Below are positions 44,713 to 53,042 of a stretch of 64,000 bases of DNA, piece after piece. Within the stretch, counting starts at the first letter, position 1; every line of letters starts with the position of its first letter. Made by a program: the position numbers and the translations under genes. The notes beneath the pieces were generated by a model. The model was given only the letters and a program-made list of their open reading frames with translations, made no database searches and was not told where the DNA came from. Origin of the DNA: a virus; the IMG/VR virus record IMGVR_UViG_3300037246_001677, positions 1 to 64,000 of that record; one strand, 5' to 3'.

Positions 44713-45612
44713 GTGATAGATAGAAGATTATGGACTTTCGTCTATGAACCAAAAACAATAGATGAAATGATACTAAACAAAGATATAAAACCAGTACTAA
44801 AAGAAGCACTTAATAAATTACCATCACTATTATTATATGGAACACCTGGTGTTGGTAAGGGTACTTTTGCAAATATAATATTAAAACACACAGGATTTGA
44901 CAAGATGTGGATAAACGCATCAGATGAAACAGGAATTGATGCCATTAGGGAAAGAATAAGACCTTTCGCCACTTCTATGTCAATGACTGACATGAAAATA
45001 ATAGTACTAAATGAGGCAGACTCTCTAACCTCAGGGCAACAGGGTGCGCAGAAAATGCTCCGGCAATTGATGGAAGACGTTCACAAAATTACAAGGTTTA
45101 TACTTCTTTGTAATTACGAACATAATATAATAGACGAGATTAAGTCGAGATGTCAAACCATAAAAATTGACAACCCACCGGCCAAAGAGATAGGGAAGCT
45201 CTGCCTTAACATTTTAAGAAACGAGAAAGTAAAATTCAACGTAAAGGATGTTGTTGCAATAGTTGAAAAATGCTATCCTGACATTAGAAAAACAATTAAT
45301 GTTCTACAATTAAACACTGTAAATAAAAAGCTAGTAGGCTCAAGGCTAAGTGTTTCAGAGGATGTATGGAAAAAAATTCATTCGTTAATGTTAAAACAAG
45401 ATGTTGAAAATGCCAGGAAAGAATTGAAGAGTAATTATATTGATTATCCAGATTTGTATAAGTACTTATATGAAAATGCTGGTGATTTTAAAGAACCAGG
45501 TGGTGCAATAATTTTAATAGGAGAGCACCTAAATAGAAATACATTCTATCCTATAAAAGAAATAAACTTCATGCACATGTTTGTGCAAATGATATTCCAA
45601 AAGGTGATATGA
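44713..45612 (+). CDS. sliding-clamp loader large subunit (T4 gp44-like)
   Basis: 299 aa, GTG start 4 bp after the previous stop. AAA+ ATPase: Walker A GTPGVGKGTFA (residues about 43-53), Walker B variant VLNEAD, sensor-1 LLCNYE and SRC motif (IKSRCQ) typical of RFC/gp44. Opens and loads the sliding clamp at primer ends with the small subunit encoded at 46212. Confidence 0.93.
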   Translation: MIDRRLWTFVYEPKTIDEMILNKDIKPVLKEALNKLPSLLLYGTPGVGKGTFANIILKHTGFDKMWINASDETGIDAIRERIRPFATSMSMTDMKIIVLNEADSLTSGQQGAQKMLRQLMEDVHKITRFILLCNYEHNIIDEIKSRCQTIKIDNPPAKEIGKLCLNILRNEKVKFNVKDVVAIVEKCYPDIRKTINVLQLNTVNKKLVGSRLSVSEDVWKKIHSLMLKQDVENARKELKSNYIDYPDLYKYLYENAGDFKEPGGAIILIGEHLNRNTFYPIKEINFMHMFVQMIFQKVI

Positions 45613-45613
45613 T

Positions 45614-45841
45614 ATGTTTGAAGATATTTTAGAAAAATCAAGTTTAAATCATAACGAGAAAGTTGTACTATCAGTTATTAGAACTTTGAATGAGTTGGTA
45701 GAAAAGGGTATACTATCAGAAGGACCATTTACTTTTCCTGATCCAAAGAAAGTAGATGAGATATTAGGGGATTTTCAACCAACAGAAGATGAAATAAGAG
45801 ATACAATTATCTGGATGAAATCGAAAGGATATATGCAATGA
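45614..45841 (+). CDS. hypothetical protein
   Basis: 75 aa, acidic helices with winged-helix-like C-terminus (IRDTIIWMKSKGYMQ). Inserted between clamp-loader genes; ATGA overlap downstream. Confidence 0.55.
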   Translation: MFEDILEKSSLNHNEKVVLSVIRTLNELVEKGILSEGPFTFPDPKKVDEILGDFQPTEDEIRDTIIWMKSKGYMQ

Positions 45842-46026
45842 TAACTTTAAGATTTGATGGTGAGGTAATTAAATACTGTGAAATATCAGAAACAGAAGTA
45901 TTGGAAGATGAGTGGGCAGTTAATTACTTAACCGATGAAAAGGTTGCAGGTAGAATTGATAACCCATTAACCTATGCTTTTATAAAGGAGTTATTGACAA
46001 AAGATGAAGAAAATAAAGATAACTAA
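45838..46026 (+). CDS. hypothetical protein
   Basis: 62 aa, acidic, beta start MITLRFDGEV. Overlaps both neighbours. Confidence 0.55.
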   Translation: MITLRFDGEVIKYCEISETEVLEDEWAVNYLTDEKVAGRIDNPLTYAFIKELLTKDEENKDN

Positions 46027-46228
46027 ACACGTTGAAATTATTTATACACCAGATGAATTACTATACGATGGTATGTCATTTGAAGAAATAGCCAAGGAAG
46101 ATGTTAGAATGGTTGGTCGATATGGTCAGTCATATCTTATATCTGCTGAAGGCGGTGTTGATGAACAAGAAACAATAACATGGGAAATAATAGACGAGGA
46201 AGTAATCACAGATGGCGAGTGCAGCTAA
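46004..46228 (+). CDS. hypothetical protein
   Basis: 74 aa, acidic alpha/beta (MKKIKITKHV start). AAGGAG in the previous gene. Confidence 0.55.
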   Translation: MKKIKITKHVEIIYTPDELLYDGMSFEEIAKEDVRMVGRYGQSYLISAEGGVDEQETITWEIIDEEVITDGECS

Positions 46229-46586
46229 AAAGGCATTAAATTTATTTGATTTTTTAAATCAAATATATCTTAAAAATCAAAAATATCCATATGATAAGAA
46301 AGTGGCTCCGGCTTATATGTTATCGTTGTGGTTAAGTCATGACAAACATCTTATTAATATAGTGGATAAAATAGTTCGTTTACAATTTACCCTGCCAGAT
46401 GATATAATTTATAATTACTACATGAGTAAAATACCAAAAGGTAGACGATATATAAAGTGGATAAAAAAGACACCGGAAGATAAGAAAAATAAAAAGAAGT
46501 TAGAGTTAATTATGGAAGGTACTAACCTATCAAAAAGAGAAGCGAAAATGATTCTAACACTTGAGGAGAAAATAAGTGAGAATTAA
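46212..46586 (+). CDS. clamp-loader small subunit (T4 gp62-like)
   Basis: 124 aa. Segment YYMSKIPKGRRYIKWIKK aligns with the conserved AVPRGKRYGKWAK segment of T4 gp62; helical body. Shorter than T4 gp62 (187 aa). Operon position between gp44-like and clamp genes supports it. Confidence 0.75.
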   Translation: MASAAKKALNLFDFLNQIYLKNQKYPYDKKVAPAYMLSLWLSHDKHLINIVDKIVRLQFTLPDDIIYNYYMSKIPKGRRYIKWIKKTPEDKKNKKKLELIMEGTNLSKREAKMILTLEEKISEN

Positions 46587-47310
46587 TGTAGACAATTTCA
46601 AAGAGTTAATTAAAAAAGCTACAGTTAATTTTAGTATAGAAACTGTGCAACTCCGGTTTGGTGGAGGTAAAATCCAAACAAATATGTTATCAAGTGATGG
46701 TAATACTATATCATTGCTTGATGTTCCAAATGATGTTCTTGATGTTATTGATGAAGTTGATTTTAACTTTTCAGACCCATCACAAGGAGTCATACCATAT
46801 CTGAATTTATTTGATAATGAAAACGTAACTGTTCGATTATATGAAAATAGATTAACTTTAGTAGATGGACAACAAAGAAGTAATATTGGATTTTGTTCAC
46901 CGCTTGTAGTTAACTTGTTAGGCGTGGACGCGATCAAAGAAGATGTTGATTGGTTTTTTACTATGGATGTTGATGATGAGTTTGGTGATATTTTCAAAAA
47001 AATTAGAAAGATAGGAGCAAGATTTGGTAAAGTTTATTTTGAAGTTAAAGACAAAGTTATGTCGATAGAAACTTCTGATAAGACAAATCAATACTCAAAT
47101 GGACTTAGGTTCAAATTAAATGAATGTGAAAAACGTGATTTGATTCTATCATTTGACTATAAAAGTATGGTAAACCTAATGAATGTAATTGGTGAAAGGG
47201 AAAACTTCAAATTCAAATTAACATACAAAGAAGATCAAGAACTTGGAATGTTGTATGCCCAATTAGCTGACGGCTCAGAGAAGTATTGTTTACTGTCAAA
47301 AGAGTTATAA
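46576..47310 (+). CDS. sliding clamp (T4 gp45/PCNA-like)
   Basis: 244 aa from a GTG (GAGGAGAAAATAA site). Two-domain clamp topology, e.g. MRINVDNFKELIKKA start, VIPYLNLFDNENVTVRLYE and LSFDYKSMVNLMNVIG. Trimeric ring tethering the polymerase and, in T4-like phages, activating late transcription. Ends the replication operon. Confidence 0.88.
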   Translation: MRINVDNFKELIKKATVNFSIETVQLRFGGGKIQTNMLSSDGNTISLLDVPNDVLDVIDEVDFNFSDPSQGVIPYLNLFDNENVTVRLYENRLTLVDGQQRSNIGFCSPLVVNLLGVDAIKEDVDWFFTMDVDDEFGDIFKKIRKIGARFGKVYFEVKDKVMSIETSDKTNQYSNGLRFKLNECEKRDLILSFDYKSMVNLMNVIGERENFKFKLTYKEDQELGMLYAQLADGSEKYCLLSKEL

Positions 47311-47316
47311 AAAAGG

Positions 47317-47345
47317 TTTACTTTTGGAGTAAAATGAGTTATAAT
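47317..47345 (+). promoter_or_regulatory. promoter of ubiquitin-like operon
   Basis: TTTACT, 17 bp, TATAAT, ahead of the Ubl gene. Confidence 0.85.
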
Positions 47346-47377
47346 TGGTAAAAATAGTAAAAAGGAGGATGTTAAAA

Positions 47378-47656
47378 ATGGATGAACAATACTGGGATCA
47401 AGAAGTCGGAGTAGAAGAAGAAGAAGTTATGGATAAGGCCGACGCGCCTGGTTCTTTCGTTAGAGTAAACGGAGCTAATGTTCCCGTAGCAGCAGGAACT
47501 AATTCTTTAGAAGCAATTAAATCTGTGGCTAAAGATGCAGGACTTGGTAAGTTTCGTGTTTACTTCAATGGTAATGAGATTAAACCCTCAGAAGCACCAG
47601 CGGAAATTCCGGAAGGCGCCATGATCGAACTTCGCCCCTATGATGTGGCTGGTTAA
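47378..47656 (+). CDS. ubiquitin-like (beta-grasp) protein
   Basis: 92 aa from MDEQYWDQ (AAAAAGGAGGATG site). An acidic flexible N-terminus of about 30 residues precedes a beta-grasp domain (SFVRVNGANVPVAAG, helix SLEAIKSVAKDAGL, KFRVYFNGNEI, EIPEGAMIELRPYDVAG). Ends in a single Gly (VAG), reachable by the E1 nearby. First gene of a Ubl-E2-E1-JAMM cassette; followed by a CAGGCCCCC-rich terminator-like hairpin at about 47680-47706. Similar to Ubl proteins of the bacterial PRTRC cassette type. Confidence 0.8.
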   Translation: MDEQYWDQEVGVEEEEVMDKADAPGSFVRVNGANVPVAAGTNSLEAIKSVAKDAGLGKFRVYFNGNEIKPSEAPAEIPEGAMIELRPYDVAG

Positions 47657-47732
47657 TTCCAACCATTTCAACGAGTAAATAGGGGGCTGAACAGGCCCCC
47701 TTAATTTTTGTTATGATTAGGAGAGTAGATTA

Positions 47733-48593
47733 ATGGATATTAATGAAAAAGCAGAAGAAGTTAAAACTGTTATGTTTGATTGTCTTGATAGTGTAGACAT
47801 TGACAAAATTGTTTCTGATGGATTAACTATACGGGTAGGCCATAAAGTACTAAAGCTATCTGTTGTTAGTCAATCCATGATACCAGAAGTTGATGAAATT
47901 AAATCAGAATTTCGTGAAAAGCTAAACACACAGCAAAGAGCAATCAAACAAAAGATAAACGAAAAGATAAACGAAATTACAGAATATCATCACTCAATGA
48001 AAATTGAATATAAGAGAAAAGAACAAGAGCTAAAAGATATTCTAGCTAGGTCAGCTCCTATGCCAGATATACTTTATAGACATGCTCAGAACGGTCTTTC
48101 TGTTGCAAAAGGTGAAAACAAAAATGAATTAGTATGGTTAGTTCAAGGTGTTTACTGGCCTAAAACATATGACCATGTTCAAATAGATCCAAAGTTTTCA
48201 AAGAAAATGATTTCGAATGTTGTCTATCTAATAAACACAAAAGATAATAGAGTAACTGGTGTATCAACAAGAAAACCAATCGGTCTTGACTACTTCTCAC
48301 ATTATCACCAAAGCAGACCTGATTGTTGGGGCAAGTGGAAAAATAAACCGTCTTGGTCCACACCAGATGATATTATAAAAATTGCAAGAGAAGCAGAAGC
48401 AGTACTTGAAAATATTAACTCTGGTTCAATAGCTGAACAAAATCCAAGAGGTCTACCAAGACACAATACTTTAAAAAGACATTTGGTTGACAAAAAAGAT
48501 AGTGCCAGAATGGGCGCGCTCAATCAAACAACAAAAAGAACTGGTATAACAGAAGAGGTAAGAAGTGAAGATAGGGATGTTTGGTCACTATAA
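47733..48593 (+). CDS. E2-like ubiquitin-conjugating protein
   Basis: 286 aa. N-terminal helical/coiled region (55-105) then a UBC-like domain: ISNVVYLINT, HYHQSRPDCWGKW with candidate catalytic C198 preceded by an HxH, W208, and the helix DIIKIAREAEAVLENINSGS followed by PRGLPRH. This C...W...LL/LxxxN pattern is that of E2 enzymes and of prokaryotic E2 families. Would take the Ubl from E1 as a thioester. No Asn of the HPN motif is obvious. Confidence 0.7.
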   Translation: MDINEKAEEVKTVMFDCLDSVDIDKIVSDGLTIRVGHKVLKLSVVSQSMIPEVDEIKSEFREKLNTQQRAIKQKINEKINEITEYHHSMKIEYKRKEQELKDILARSAPMPDILYRHAQNGLSVAKGENKNELVWLVQGVYWPKTYDHVQIDPKFSKKMISNVVYLINTKDNRVTGVSTRKPIGLDYFSHYHQSRPDCWGKWKNKPSWSTPDDIIKIAREAEAVLENINSGSIAEQNPRGLPRHNTLKRHLVDKKDSARMGALNQTTKRTGITEEVRSEDRDVWSL

Positions 48594-48611
48594 AAGAAAG
48601 GAAAAGATGAA

Positions 48612-49199
48612 ATGAGTTTGTATCAAAGACAGAGTACTTTGAATCTTAATCAAAAACAATCAATAACTGTTGTTGGTTGTGGTGGTATAGGATATTGGGT
48701 AGCCAAGTTTGCTGCTATGTCTGGTATTAATCCAATTTACTTATTCGATCCAGATACCTTTGAGGAACATAACTTCAACAGGATTGATTTACAAACAAAA
48801 TTTATTGGGAGAAACAAAGCAGACATTACAAGATTAATGATTCTTACGATAAGAGAAAATTGCTCTACTTATGCTTTTCCATATGAGTACTCAGAATTAT
48901 CCGCTGAAAGAACAGACTGGGTAGTTGACTGCACTGATAAGTATGAAGCACAGGTTAAAAATCAAAAAATAGCTAAAAACATTGGATCAAGATATTTAAA
49001 AGCCGGTTATGATGGTGAGGATTTTTCCATACATGACTCTGTTGCTGAATGGGGAGAAGCGGAAGATGGGTACCAAGTTGTTCCTTCATGGGTAGTACCA
49101 GCAACAATTGTAGCAGCACTTACAATAGGGAAGGTGATGAAATATGTTGATAAAGAAGTTATATCAAATATACAAAGTCTTTATGGATTTAGGAGATAA
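48612..49199 (+). CDS. E1/ThiF-like adenylating enzyme
   Basis: 195 aa. Rossmann start VVGCGGIGYWVAKFAAMSG, DPDTFEEHNFNR (the D...N..R adenylation motif), GRNKA and VVDCTDKYEAQ. Activates the Ubl C-terminus with ATP. Shorter than E. coli ThiF; the usual catalytic Cys ahead of the crossover is replaced (YQVVPSWVVPATI), so it may pass the adenylate straight to the E2. ATG after AAAGGAAAAGATGAA. Confidence 0.88.
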   Translation: MSLYQRQSTLNLNQKQSITVVGCGGIGYWVAKFAAMSGINPIYLFDPDTFEEHNFNRIDLQTKFIGRNKADITRLMILTIRENCSTYAFPYEYSELSAERTDWVVDCTDKYEAQVKNQKIAKNIGSRYLKAGYDGEDFSIHDSVAEWGEAEDGYQVVPSWVVPATIVAALTIGKVMKYVDKEVISNIQSLYGFRR

Positions 49200-49209
49200 A
49201 ATAATACCA

Positions 49210-50229
49210 ATGAATGAAGTATTCCAAAATTGTAGATTTTGTAATAAATTAACTGCGAAAAAAGTTATAAATTCCATACCAGGAATGGACACTTTTTATT
49301 GTACTCATTGTAAACACACATACACAATAACTGGAGATAATATGGGAAAGAGGAACAAAAAGAAGAATAAAACAACTAAAAGTGTATCTGCCGCAAATCA
49401 AAATGTAATAAACAAAACAGTTGTTAATGATCCCAATGATTCATGGGAAGTAGAAATTGATTGTGTAGAGTCTTGTAGCAAAGCACCTGATACAATCAAT
49501 ATATGGTTTTTGCCACTGGCCAAGAGAAAAGTGGATGCTTTAATGAAAGAGTATACTAATATAGAGTGGTTAGCATATTTACTTGGTGAAAAAGGAGGAA
49601 GAGAAATTGTAGATATTTTTATTCCAGATCAATCAATATCCGCAGCTAAAGTTGATGATATTGAATGTGATGAATATAATGACTTATCTGTAATTGGAGT
49701 CATTCACTCTCACCACACAATGGGAAACACTTTTTCTCAAACAGACCATGATTGGATAAATCAAAATCATAATATTTCTTTATGTATATCAACCACTGGT
49801 ATAGCGGGACAGTATAGATACAAAACGGCATGTGGGGCATTTAAAATAATTGATGTAAGTGCAAAACTAAGAGTTAATCTTGACTTTAACGATGAAGAGT
49901 TTATAGAATCAGTTAAAGATAAATTAATAAAGAAAACTTATACTTCATATGGTTATGGTGCTGGTTATGTTGGTGCTGGTCACGGTTCTTGGAACCAACA
50001 AAATCCATGGGGCGGTGGTGCTGGTGCTCAAAACTGGCCAGTGGTAACAGAATTAGAAACAGACGAAGGCGATGATAACAAAAATTTAGATAATTTTTTA
50101 ACATCAGAAGAAAAAGCAGAACTAGAGGTAGAAGTGGCAGAACTAAACTTTGAAAAGGAATTGACATTGGCAGAAGAGCTTGAATTGATGGATGGAATGA
50201 ACAGCCCGGAAGACAAGGAAGACAATTAA
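49210..50229 (+). CDS. zinc-ribbon/JAMM (Mov34/MPN) isopeptidase
   Basis: About 339 aa. N-terminal zinc ribbon (CRFC...CTHC, residues 8-33), linker, then a JAMM metalloprotease: E127 in LLGEKGG, then H166-S-H168-x7-S-x2-D179. The C-terminus is Gly-rich then acidic coiled coil. Expected to process the Ubl or cleave it from targets. An internal start at 49342 (GGAGATAAT site) would give the JAMM part alone. A frame reaching 49144 exists inside the E1 gene. Confidence 0.88.
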   Translation: MNEVFQNCRFCNKLTAKKVINSIPGMDTFYCTHCKHTYTITGDNMGKRNKKKNKTTKSVSAANQNVINKTVVNDPNDSWEVEIDCVESCSKAPDTINIWFLPLAKRKVDALMKEYTNIEWLAYLLGEKGGREIVDIFIPDQSISAAKVDDIECDEYNDLSVIGVIHSHHTMGNTFSQTDHDWINQNHNISLCISTTGIAGQYRYKTACGAFKIIDVSAKLRVNLDFNDEEFIESVKDKLIKKTYTSYGYGAGYVGAGHGSWNQQNPWGGGAGAQNWPVVTELETDEGDDNKNLDNFLTSEEKAELEVEVAELNFEKELTLAEELELMDGMNSPEDKEDN

Positions 50230-50239
50230 AAAGGAAAGG

Positions 50240-50268
50240 TTTACTTTTTACTCTGGATATGATATAAA
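50240..50268 (+). promoter_or_regulatory. promoter of Y RNA pair and Ro60
   Basis: TTTACT, 17 bp, TGA-TATAAA; initiation would fall just before the first Y RNA. Confidence 0.75.
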
Positions 50269-50281
50269 TATTATATACAAA

Positions 50282-50490
50282 ATGGTAATAGCGTAGTTAA
50301 GAGATACTTCGATACTGATAATATCAGCATTTTGAACCTAAAGCCTTCGGGTGAGTAAGGATCAAAAGCTATAAGGTAAGTAATAATTATTACTTACCGA
50401 CTTTTATCTTCGGGGCGCAAGCCTCTCCACAACTATATAGAGATGTGGATGATAAAAGTTAGTCCACTCTTAGTGATTGTACTTTACCAT
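50282..50490 (+). ncRNA. Y RNA (large form) upstream of Ro60
   Basis: 209 nt. Outer stem ATGGTAA/TTTACCAT; conserved Ro-binding strands TAGCGTAGTTAAGAGATACT and CTCTTAGTGATTGTACT; big upper domain with perfect hairpins GGTAAGTAATAA/TTATTACTTACC, CTGATAATATCAG and ACTTTTATC/GATAAAAGT. No T-loop, so not a tRNA mimic. Confidence 0.75.
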
Positions 50491-50509
50491 CACAACTTGC
50501 AACAATTGT

Positions 50510-50611
50510 GGTATCGTAGGCAAGGGATACTTCGAATAGATGACGATTGATGCTTCGGCATCATTATTTGCAACAAAAAAGTACTCACTGAGTACTCGGT
50601 GGTACGACATC
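50510..50611 (+). ncRNA. Y RNA-like element, second copy upstream of Ro60
   Basis: 102 nt. GGTATCGTA/TACGACATC closing stem (one mismatch); 5' strand TCGTAGGCAAGGGATACTTC clearly parallels the other Y RNAs; internal UUCG hairpin GATGCTTCGGCATC and GTACTCA/TGAGTAC. The 3' Ro-binding strand is less well conserved. Confidence 0.6.
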
Positions 50612-50770
50612 GTAATGGTCGATGTAAAAACACCAACCAAAACCCAGTTGCTTTTATAAAAAAGGATTCAAATCAAGTATTACTAAACTAGGGTTACCCT
50701 TGGTGGCTATAATCCACAATTTTTATAGAATGTAGTCCTTAACGTTTAATATTAGGAGGTATTTGTTAAT

Positions 50771-52351
50771 ATGGCAAGATTTAATGAAAAAACAACTCAA
50801 AAAACTGAAATGCTAGCTGGTGGACAAGGATTCAAAATGACTCCAGAAATGGAGTTATATGCTTGTACGTGTGCTAGCATTCTCACACCACAGTACTACA
50901 CACCAAACACAAACGACCAAATAAACAAGATCAAAACTTTAATCAGAAAGTGTGATCCTGTTTTTGTTGCGCAACTTGCAGTATATGCAAGGGAGCAAAT
51001 GTACCTTAGAACTATACCTATGGTTCTAACGGTAGAATTGGCTAAGTGCCATAAGGGAGATAATCTGTTACGAAGACTGTCTCGAAGAGTAATCCAACGG
51101 GCAGATGAAATCACAGAGCTATTGGCTTACTATGTTAAGGCAAATGGCCTGCAGTCAAAATTCGTAGAGTCAAAGGGTGGACACAATATAGAGAAGAAAA
51201 TCTATAAGTTGTCTAATCAATTAAGAAAAGGTGTCGCTGATGCCTTCTTTAAATTTGATGAATATCAATTTGCAAAGTACAACCGTGCTGGAGAAATCAA
51301 GCTACGTGATGCTTTGTTCTTGACTCACCCAAAACCAAGAACAGATGCCCAAAAAGTGCTATTTGAAAAGATAGCGCAAAATAATCTGTCTACTCCGTAT
51401 ACTTGGGAAACACAGCTAAGTAAAGCGGGCCAAGAAGGTAAAGATAAGAAGTCAGTTTGGACAGAACTTATTATGTCTGGCAGAATGAACTACATGTCTA
51501 TGTTAAGGAATTTAAGGAATTTTCTCGATGCAGAAGTTTCTGAAATAGTACTTAACAAAGTTGCTGATCGTATTGCCGATCCTAACGAAGTTCGGAAAAG
51601 TAAGCAATTTCCATTTAGGTTCTTATCAGCTTATAGAAGTATTGGTGGAGGACCATCCGATAAGTATAGTTGGGGTGACATCCATGCCACAGAGCAACAC
51701 AACAACCTATTTACACCAATTATTTTAGAAGCACTTGAAAAGGCCGTTCTAATATCCATTGAGAACATCCCAATGCTATCAAACAATACTGTTTTAGTGG
51801 CAACCGATGTTTCCGCATCAATGCAATGCACTATTTCGGAAAAGTCAACCATTCAAAACTATGATATTGGAGCACTACTTGGAATGCTGGTTCAGGCCAG
51901 AGTTCCTAACTCAGTAATTGGAATGTTTGGAGACACCTGGAAAGTCTTAACAGATGCACCAGTTGAAAATGTCCTTGCAGCAACTAACGAAGTCCATCGT
52001 AGAGAAGGAGAAGTTGGCTATGCAACTCATGGATATAAAGTGCTTTCATGGGCACTTGACCAAAAGAAGGTTTTTGATAGAATCTTCTACTTCACTGATG
52101 GTCAAATGTACGGTCGTGGTAGTCGCGATCTACGAGGCATTAACGAAAAGTGGAAATTATATAAAAGCACTATTAACCCACATGCTAAACTCTACTTGTT
52201 CAACCTTGGGTCATATGGACAAACCCCTATTGACCTGAAACAGGACGATGTTCACATGATAACTGGTTGGAATGATAAGATTTTCACCATACTTGAGAGC
52301 ATTGAAAATGGTGGACAAGTACTTGATGAAATTAAGGAGATTACAATATGA
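50771..52351 (+). CDS. rsr: Ro60/Rsr TROVE-domain RNA-binding protein
   Basis: 526 aa, full length. N-terminal TROVE HEAT-like ring (residues about 25-330; e.g. YACTCASIL, VFVAQLAVYAREQMYLRTIP, LLRRLSRRVIQRADEI) and a C-terminal von Willebrand A domain with intact MIDAS D346-x-S348-x-S350 (ATDVSASM). Ro60 binds Y RNAs on its outer surface and misfolded RNA 3' ends in its cavity. Two Y RNAs lie just upstream under one promoter. TTAGGAGGTATTTGTTAAT site. Confidence 0.95.
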   Translation: MARFNEKTTQKTEMLAGGQGFKMTPEMELYACTCASILTPQYYTPNTNDQINKIKTLIRKCDPVFVAQLAVYAREQMYLRTIPMVLTVELAKCHKGDNLLRRLSRRVIQRADEITELLAYYVKANGLQSKFVESKGGHNIEKKIYKLSNQLRKGVADAFFKFDEYQFAKYNRAGEIKLRDALFLTHPKPRTDAQKVLFEKIAQNNLSTPYTWETQLSKAGQEGKDKKSVWTELIMSGRMNYMSMLRNLRNFLDAEVSEIVLNKVADRIADPNEVRKSKQFPFRFLSAYRSIGGGPSDKYSWGDIHATEQHNNLFTPIILEALEKAVLISIENIPMLSNNTVLVATDVSASMQCTISEKSTIQNYDIGALLGMLVQARVPNSVIGMFGDTWKVLTDAPVENVLAATNEVHRREGEVGYATHGYKVLSWALDQKKVFDRIFYFTDGQMYGRGSRDLRGINEKWKLYKSTINPHAKLYLFNLGSYGQTPIDLKQDDVHMITGWNDKIFTILESIENGGQVLDEIKEITI

Positions 52352-52416
52352 TTAGAATAGATAAAAACAGAGGAGGTACTCAATGACTGAACAGCCCTAA
52401 ATAGGAGGTGATTTCA

Positions 52417-52587
52417 TTGGGTAGCAATTCTAAATCTGGAGGCAACAGCCGCAAGATCGGTAGAGCCTCGCGCAAACCAGCTCATGTTAGATATAATAAC
52501 GAGATGCGCTGGATAAGAAACAAAATCAAGAAAATCAAGAAGCAAGAAAAATTTGAAGCTAAAAAAGCTAAAAAACTTAATAGATAG
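52417..52587 (+). CDS. small basic protein with TTG start
   Basis: 56 aa, Lys/Arg-rich (GSNSKSGGNSRKIGRASRKP start). Strong TAGGAGGTGA 8 nt before a TTG. Ribosomal-protein-like basicity; may bind RNA with Ro60. The 110 bp after it contain no gene. Confidence 0.6.
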   Translation: MGSNSKSGGNSRKIGRASRKPAHVRYNNEMRWIRNKIKKIKKQEKFEAKKAKKLNR

Positions 52588-52697
52588 AAGTAGTTATTTC
52601 GGTTCGCTCGGGCAAGACAAGAACCTATTTAGAAGCTCACCGAGAAGGTGATAGCTTTGAAAGACTCGTTTGAGTAGCCCCATCAATTAAGTTTTGA

Positions 52698-52730
52698 AAC
52701 CCCCTGTGATATTCTCACAGGGGTTTTTTT
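52698..52730 (+). terminator. intrinsic terminator
   Basis: AACCCCCTGTGA / TCACAGGGGTT stem, TATTC loop, seven T; ends the Ubl-Ro60 region. Confidence 0.92.
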
Positions 52731-52775
52731 ATGTCTAAATAATATAAATACCTATAGTAAATTAGCAGGTGGGCT

Positions 52776-53042
52776 ATGTCTGAAAAACAAGAAAATAACT
52801 GTAATAATAGTAAAAACGGCGATAAGAGATTAAGATGGAAAAATAGAAGAAGGATGGCGTGGACTTCTCTTATATCAATGATAGTCATAACACTACTTCT
52901 TTTCTTTGCTGTTCCAGAATCCAGACTGACAATATTGTCGGATGTAATAACATGGTATTATTTCATAATGGGTGGAATAATAACTGCATATATGGGATTC
53001 ACCACAATATCGTCAATAAAAGGACAGGGAAAAATACAATAA
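52776..53042 (+). CDS. small two-helix membrane protein
   Basis: 88 aa: basic cytoplasmic N-terminus (RLRWKNRRRM), helices at about 30-47 and 58-76. Could be a holin or envelope protein; no motif to decide. AATAATAAT region without classical promoter upstream; TAATG link to the next gene. Confidence 0.55.
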   Translation: MSEKQENNCNNSKNGDKRLRWKNRRRMAWTSLISMIVITLLLFFAVPESRLTILSDVITWYYFIMGGIITAYMGFTTISSIKGQGKIQ

